Origin: Xiphophorus maculatus
Taxonomy: Eukaryota; Chordata; Actinopteri; Cyprinodontiformes; Poeciliidae
Reading direction: 5' to 3'
Length of the DNA stretch: 64,000 nucleotides
Assembly: GCF_002775205.1 (NCBI RefSeq)
Contig: NC_036457.1
Location: 12,252,996-12,316,995, forward strand
The position numbers and the translations under genes are program-made. Below are positions 60,888 to 64,000 of the stretch, piece by piece. Under the pieces are notes generated by a model that was not told the DNA's origin, did no database searches, and was given only the letters and a program-made list of their open reading frames with translations. The stretch's first letter is position 1; the number at the start of each line of letters is the position of its first letter.

Positions 60888-63800
60888 ATGCTGTCACGGT
60901 CCCCTTGTGTTTACCGCACGCTGCGTCGGTCCCTGTCAGCGGCGAGCCAGGTAAGCAGACAGGAAGCAACCAGACGAGCTAAACCGGGCAAACTGCAGGC
61001 TGACGATCAACAGACTCAAGTCTGTCTAGAAGCTTGAAAACAGTAAACTTTACAAAAAGAAGGGATAACTTCATAGTGATCATGTTTGACTGATAGTTTT
61101 TCTTTGCCAGCAATGTAAGGACTTTTTTTTACTGAGTAATATGGAGAGTCCAAGTTAAGTCAGTGAAGATCCTAGAAATACGGGGTGGGGGGCGGGGAGT
61201 CAAAATTAGCACTAAGTACCTTACACATGACAAAAAACAAACAAAAGAACATGCAAAATATCACCACCAAAAATATAAGGAAATTTAAATATGAGATGTC
61301 TACAGTAAAATGGTCCAAAAATACAAAAAATGTAGTTGTATTAATAACACCAACAAAAAATATAAACCGCATAAAGTTAACACTCAGAGAAGTGAATAGA
61401 AATTATAAAATTATTTTTAAAAATGCATTAGAGTTAAATCTTTAAAATTTTATAAACATAAAATAAGGGTAAATATAGATTAAAAAAATAATTAAATTAC
61501 TGAGATTCAATCTCCAGGCTGCAGATTTGATTTGAGCCACTTGCCAAAAATAAAGTGCAAAGCAGTATTTCTGCTTTTACAATGAAGTGTCCTGAATTTT
61601 AGGTTTCTTGTAGTGCAAAAATTAATGTGGATGCGAATTAAAGTGGATGCGCCCAAATGCGCATCCACTTTGTAACTTTTTAAATGCTGTGATGAGATCG
61701 GTTTCACATGTAAGCTTCGGCCCATCAACAAAATATAGGAAATCGAGGCAGATCGATCGGTGCACTCAAGTAACAACAGAAAAACGTTTTCAGAAGAACT
61801 GGGGAATCCAGCTTGCTTACAAAGTAAAGCAGATAAATAGAAGCATGTTTAATAAGCTAAGATGCAGATTTCAAATCTCAGCACACTATCCGGTGTCAAG
61901 CATGGTGGTAGGAGCATCATTTTGTGGGTTTGTTTTGCTGCATGTGCTTTGCATAAAGTAGACGGGTTAATAAGAAAAGAGGACAACCTTCACATTCTTA
62001 AACTGCACCTCAATTCAGCAGCTATATGGTTGAAACTGCTTCTGTGTCAGAAATCCAACCAGTCAAATCAGGCTTATATGTATAACACATTTTCAGCAAC
62101 AATTCTATGTTTTACATCATAAAAACATCACGCAGTCACCAGTTAAACCAACCACTTGACAAAGAAACACAGAATGTAAAGGAGAGTGAACATATATTAA
62201 GTTATACCAAAAGGTTGTTCATTGCTACAGAAAACACTGCAGGCACAGAGCAGCAAAACATCGTCACTGAGACATTTGAGTCTTAACAGTGAACATGTAG
62301 AAAAAAGTTTATAACAAGACCCAGATTCCCTTTTTGTTGATGTAGCCACATGATTGCGTTTAGGGAGCATAACAAGCCATGGTAGAATACATTTTTGACT
62401 AAAAAACATGTTGCTGGCATAATTAAAACATAAAGGTAACTCAATAACATCTCAGCTTTTTGCAAAATTAGCTGCATGTCTGCGCAGGAACTGGAAAAGT
62501 GTGCTTGGTTCCACTTTGACTGACTCCACCCTCGTCAGGCATCCCACATCAATTGCTTTTTACAAGCCCTGAAAACACACACATGTATGAGTCATGTCCA
62601 TTGTATGGCGTTCAGCAGTGGTGGAGCTTACAGCAGTCCACTGGAAAATGAAGTGGTTTAACTGGTTGTTAGCTCTAAAAGTGTGTGAGACGAGAAGTAA
62701 ATGATTCTTTACCATTTTTATTAAAAATATATTTTTCAAGTTGTGTTAGTGGTTTGTTAATCGGTTTGGGAACAATTAAGAAATCTGAGCGACCTAAAAT
62801 AGTCTGCAGGTTAAATAAACATTAAACAGATCAATTCCAAATTAACAGCTTGACATGACATGAAAGATAAAAAGATAGACAACAGCAATCTGTTCACATG
62901 ACAATCGGAACAAATATACACACCTGATGTAACAAAATAAAATCCTAGAAATAATTATGGAGAAAGCTAATAACTATGGAGCGTTTCATTGAAACAAAAT
63001 GAATCTAATACTCTCGTTCTCCTTTTTAAGGTTTATAATTTGGGTATTCAACAAAGTTTATCGGGTAAGATTATTTCTCTCTAAACTGTGAGAAAGTCAG
63101 TAATGCTGCTTCTTTTCATGGTTGAAAGATTTTGTGTCTCATTGATTTTGTCTTTCCTTTAATTACTTTAAGGTCACTCAATCTGCACCCAATTCGTTTA
63201 CAGGAAATCTCAGCTGTAAGTTCTCTGACCATTTCCTTTTTTGATTTTCAGCATTTTTCTTACCTAAAAAAGCAAAATAGCTATTTTAGACATTTGTGGC
63301 GCATTAACAAATTTTGTTAGCGAGTCAGTTAATAGTTACAGTAGTTGCATTGTTAAAATGTTTTATATTTGGTTTTAAAAAGTTTTTACTGATTTTGAAC
63401 CACAATCTTCTTTTTCACATTAAGGCGTAGATGTCTGGCCTCATCAGATTCATTCCTCTGCAGATATTTTAGGACATCTGCCGTTTACAGTATGTATCAG
63501 TCTTGGTATCATTTTTAAAACTGACTCTACTTGCTTTTTTTTGTTACTCATGATGACTCTGAATTTCTACTTTTATGGTCTTTCTTGTACAGACAATGAA
63601 TTGGTCACAGTCAACACTCCTCCATTTGCTGAGTCAGTCACAGAGGGTGATGTAAGGTGGGAAAAAGGTTAGTATTGATCAGCTTAAATAAAATACTCAA
63701 TTTTTTTCTGCATATGTAGTGTCACTCGGTTTCTTTTGGGTTTTATTTAAAGCGGTGGGTGATTCGGTAACAGAAGACGAAGTGGTGTGCGAAGTCGAGA

Positions 63801-64000
63801 CTGACAAGGTTTGATATGGAAAAAATTAAACTCAAACCTACATTAACATTATTGTTAATGCAGGTAAAACATCTTTGCTCTGCTCTTCCAGACGTCAATT
63901 CAAGTCCCAACTCCTGCAGCTGGTGTGATCGAGGAGCTGCTGGTCCCTGATGGAGGGAGGGTGGAATCAGGCACTCCCCTGTTCAAACTACAGAAAGGAG
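60888..64000 (+). CDS. dlst: Dihydrolipoyllysine succinyltransferase (E2 of 2-oxoglutarate dehydrogenase), 5' seven exons, truncated by window end
   Basis: Mitochondrial matrix enzyme that transfers the succinyl group from the lipoyl arm to CoA in the TCA cycle; it forms the core of the 2-oxoglutarate dehydrogenase complex. Exons: 60888-60950 ([20 protein letters not shown] start), 63031-63064, 63173-63215, 63425-63489, 63593-63667, 63753-63808, 63892 to beyond 64000. Phases agree throughout, and the 34-nt second exon has the same size and phase as I recall for human DLST. The Arg/Ser-rich, acid-poor N-terminus is a mitochondrial presequence, with likely processing near [10 protein letters not shown] (about residue 69). 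The lipoyl domain follows: [14 protein letters not shown], then EVETDKTS with the lipoyl-lysine at about residue 112, then [13 protein letters not shown]. The peripheral-subunit linker and catalytic domain (HxxxDG) lie beyond the window. Exons 2-4 are the least conserved and rest mainly on splice signals and phase. Confidence 0.93.
60951..63030 (+). other. dlst: dlst intron 1
   Basis: GTAAGC donor to CCTTTTTAAG acceptor, about 2.1 kb, AT-rich. It contains a Tc1-type relic (about 61,630-62,030) and nothing else recognised. Confidence 0.8.
61630..62030 (+). mobile_element. Tc1/mariner transposase relic in dlst intron 1
   Basis: The frame around 61,895 reads [17 protein letters not shown], a mutated copy of the KHGGGSIMLWGCFSA motif of fish Tc1 transposases, followed by [11 protein letters not shown]. 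The rest of the element is lost or unrecognisable. Confidence 0.7.

Noticed and set aside
60625..60969. 114-codon minus-strand ORF over the dlst promoter
   Set aside because: A GC-rich shadow of the dlst 5' UTR and first exon; no family resemblance.
1..64000. tRNA, rRNA, CRISPR, operon or toxin-antitoxin type structures
   Set aside because: Looked for on both strands; none seen, and the DNA is clearly vertebrate nuclear.

Overview
The window looks like nuclear genomic DNA from a teleost fish. It is AT-rich and intron-rich, with GT-AG splice sites, and its four protein-coding genes read as clear vertebrate orthologues. It is littered with decayed Tc1/mariner and hAT-type elements of the kind common in ray-finned fishes. 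No bacterial, phage, CRISPR or organellar structure was seen. The species cannot be named from the sequence.

Layout. (1) 1-8,886: the 3' part of an oestrogen-related receptor gene on the + strand, best called esrrb. Only the last two coding exons are present, encoding the C-terminal half of the ligand-binding domain; the rest is intron. (2) 8,887 to about 14,070: the esrrb 3' UTR, with an early poly(A) signal near 9.2 kb and a possible distal end near 14.05 kb. (3) 14-27.5 kb: a gene desert with blocks that look like conserved non-coding DNA, mixed with transposon relics. (4) 27,883-47,510 (+): a complete ylpm1 gene. Twenty coding exons with fully consistent splice phases give a 2,053-residue protein with a P-loop kinase-like domain and an RVRW motif; a further intron lies in its 3' UTR. 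(5) 53,234-59,449 (-): complete prox2, four coding exons and 574 residues ending in the homeo-Prospero domain. (6) 60,888 to the window end (+): the first seven exons of dlst, covering the mitochondrial presequence and lipoyl domain, cut by the window edge.

The genes do not form an operon or a shared pathway. Esrrb and Prox2 are transcription factors, Ylpm1 is a nuclear PP1-binding putative kinase, and Dlst is the E2 core of mitochondrial 2-oxoglutarate dehydrogenase. The order ylpm1-prox2-dlst, with these orientations, matches human 14q24.3. ESRRB lies on the same human chromosome arm but, from memory, more than 1 Mb away, so its direct adjacency here is a local rearrangement or compaction. 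ylpm1 and prox2 are convergent; prox2 and dlst are head-to-head and probably share a short intergenic promoter region.

I found no undescribed molecular system. The most notable points are two tandem peptide-repeat arrays in one ylpm1 exon, the apparent absence of YLP repeats from the N-terminus of this Ylpm1, a protein-like antisense reading frame inside an esrrb intron, an unassigned ORF at 16 kb, and a putative regulatory landscape downstream of esrrb. All exon boundaries were read by eye from splice motifs, phase and remembered family sequences; no alignment was run.
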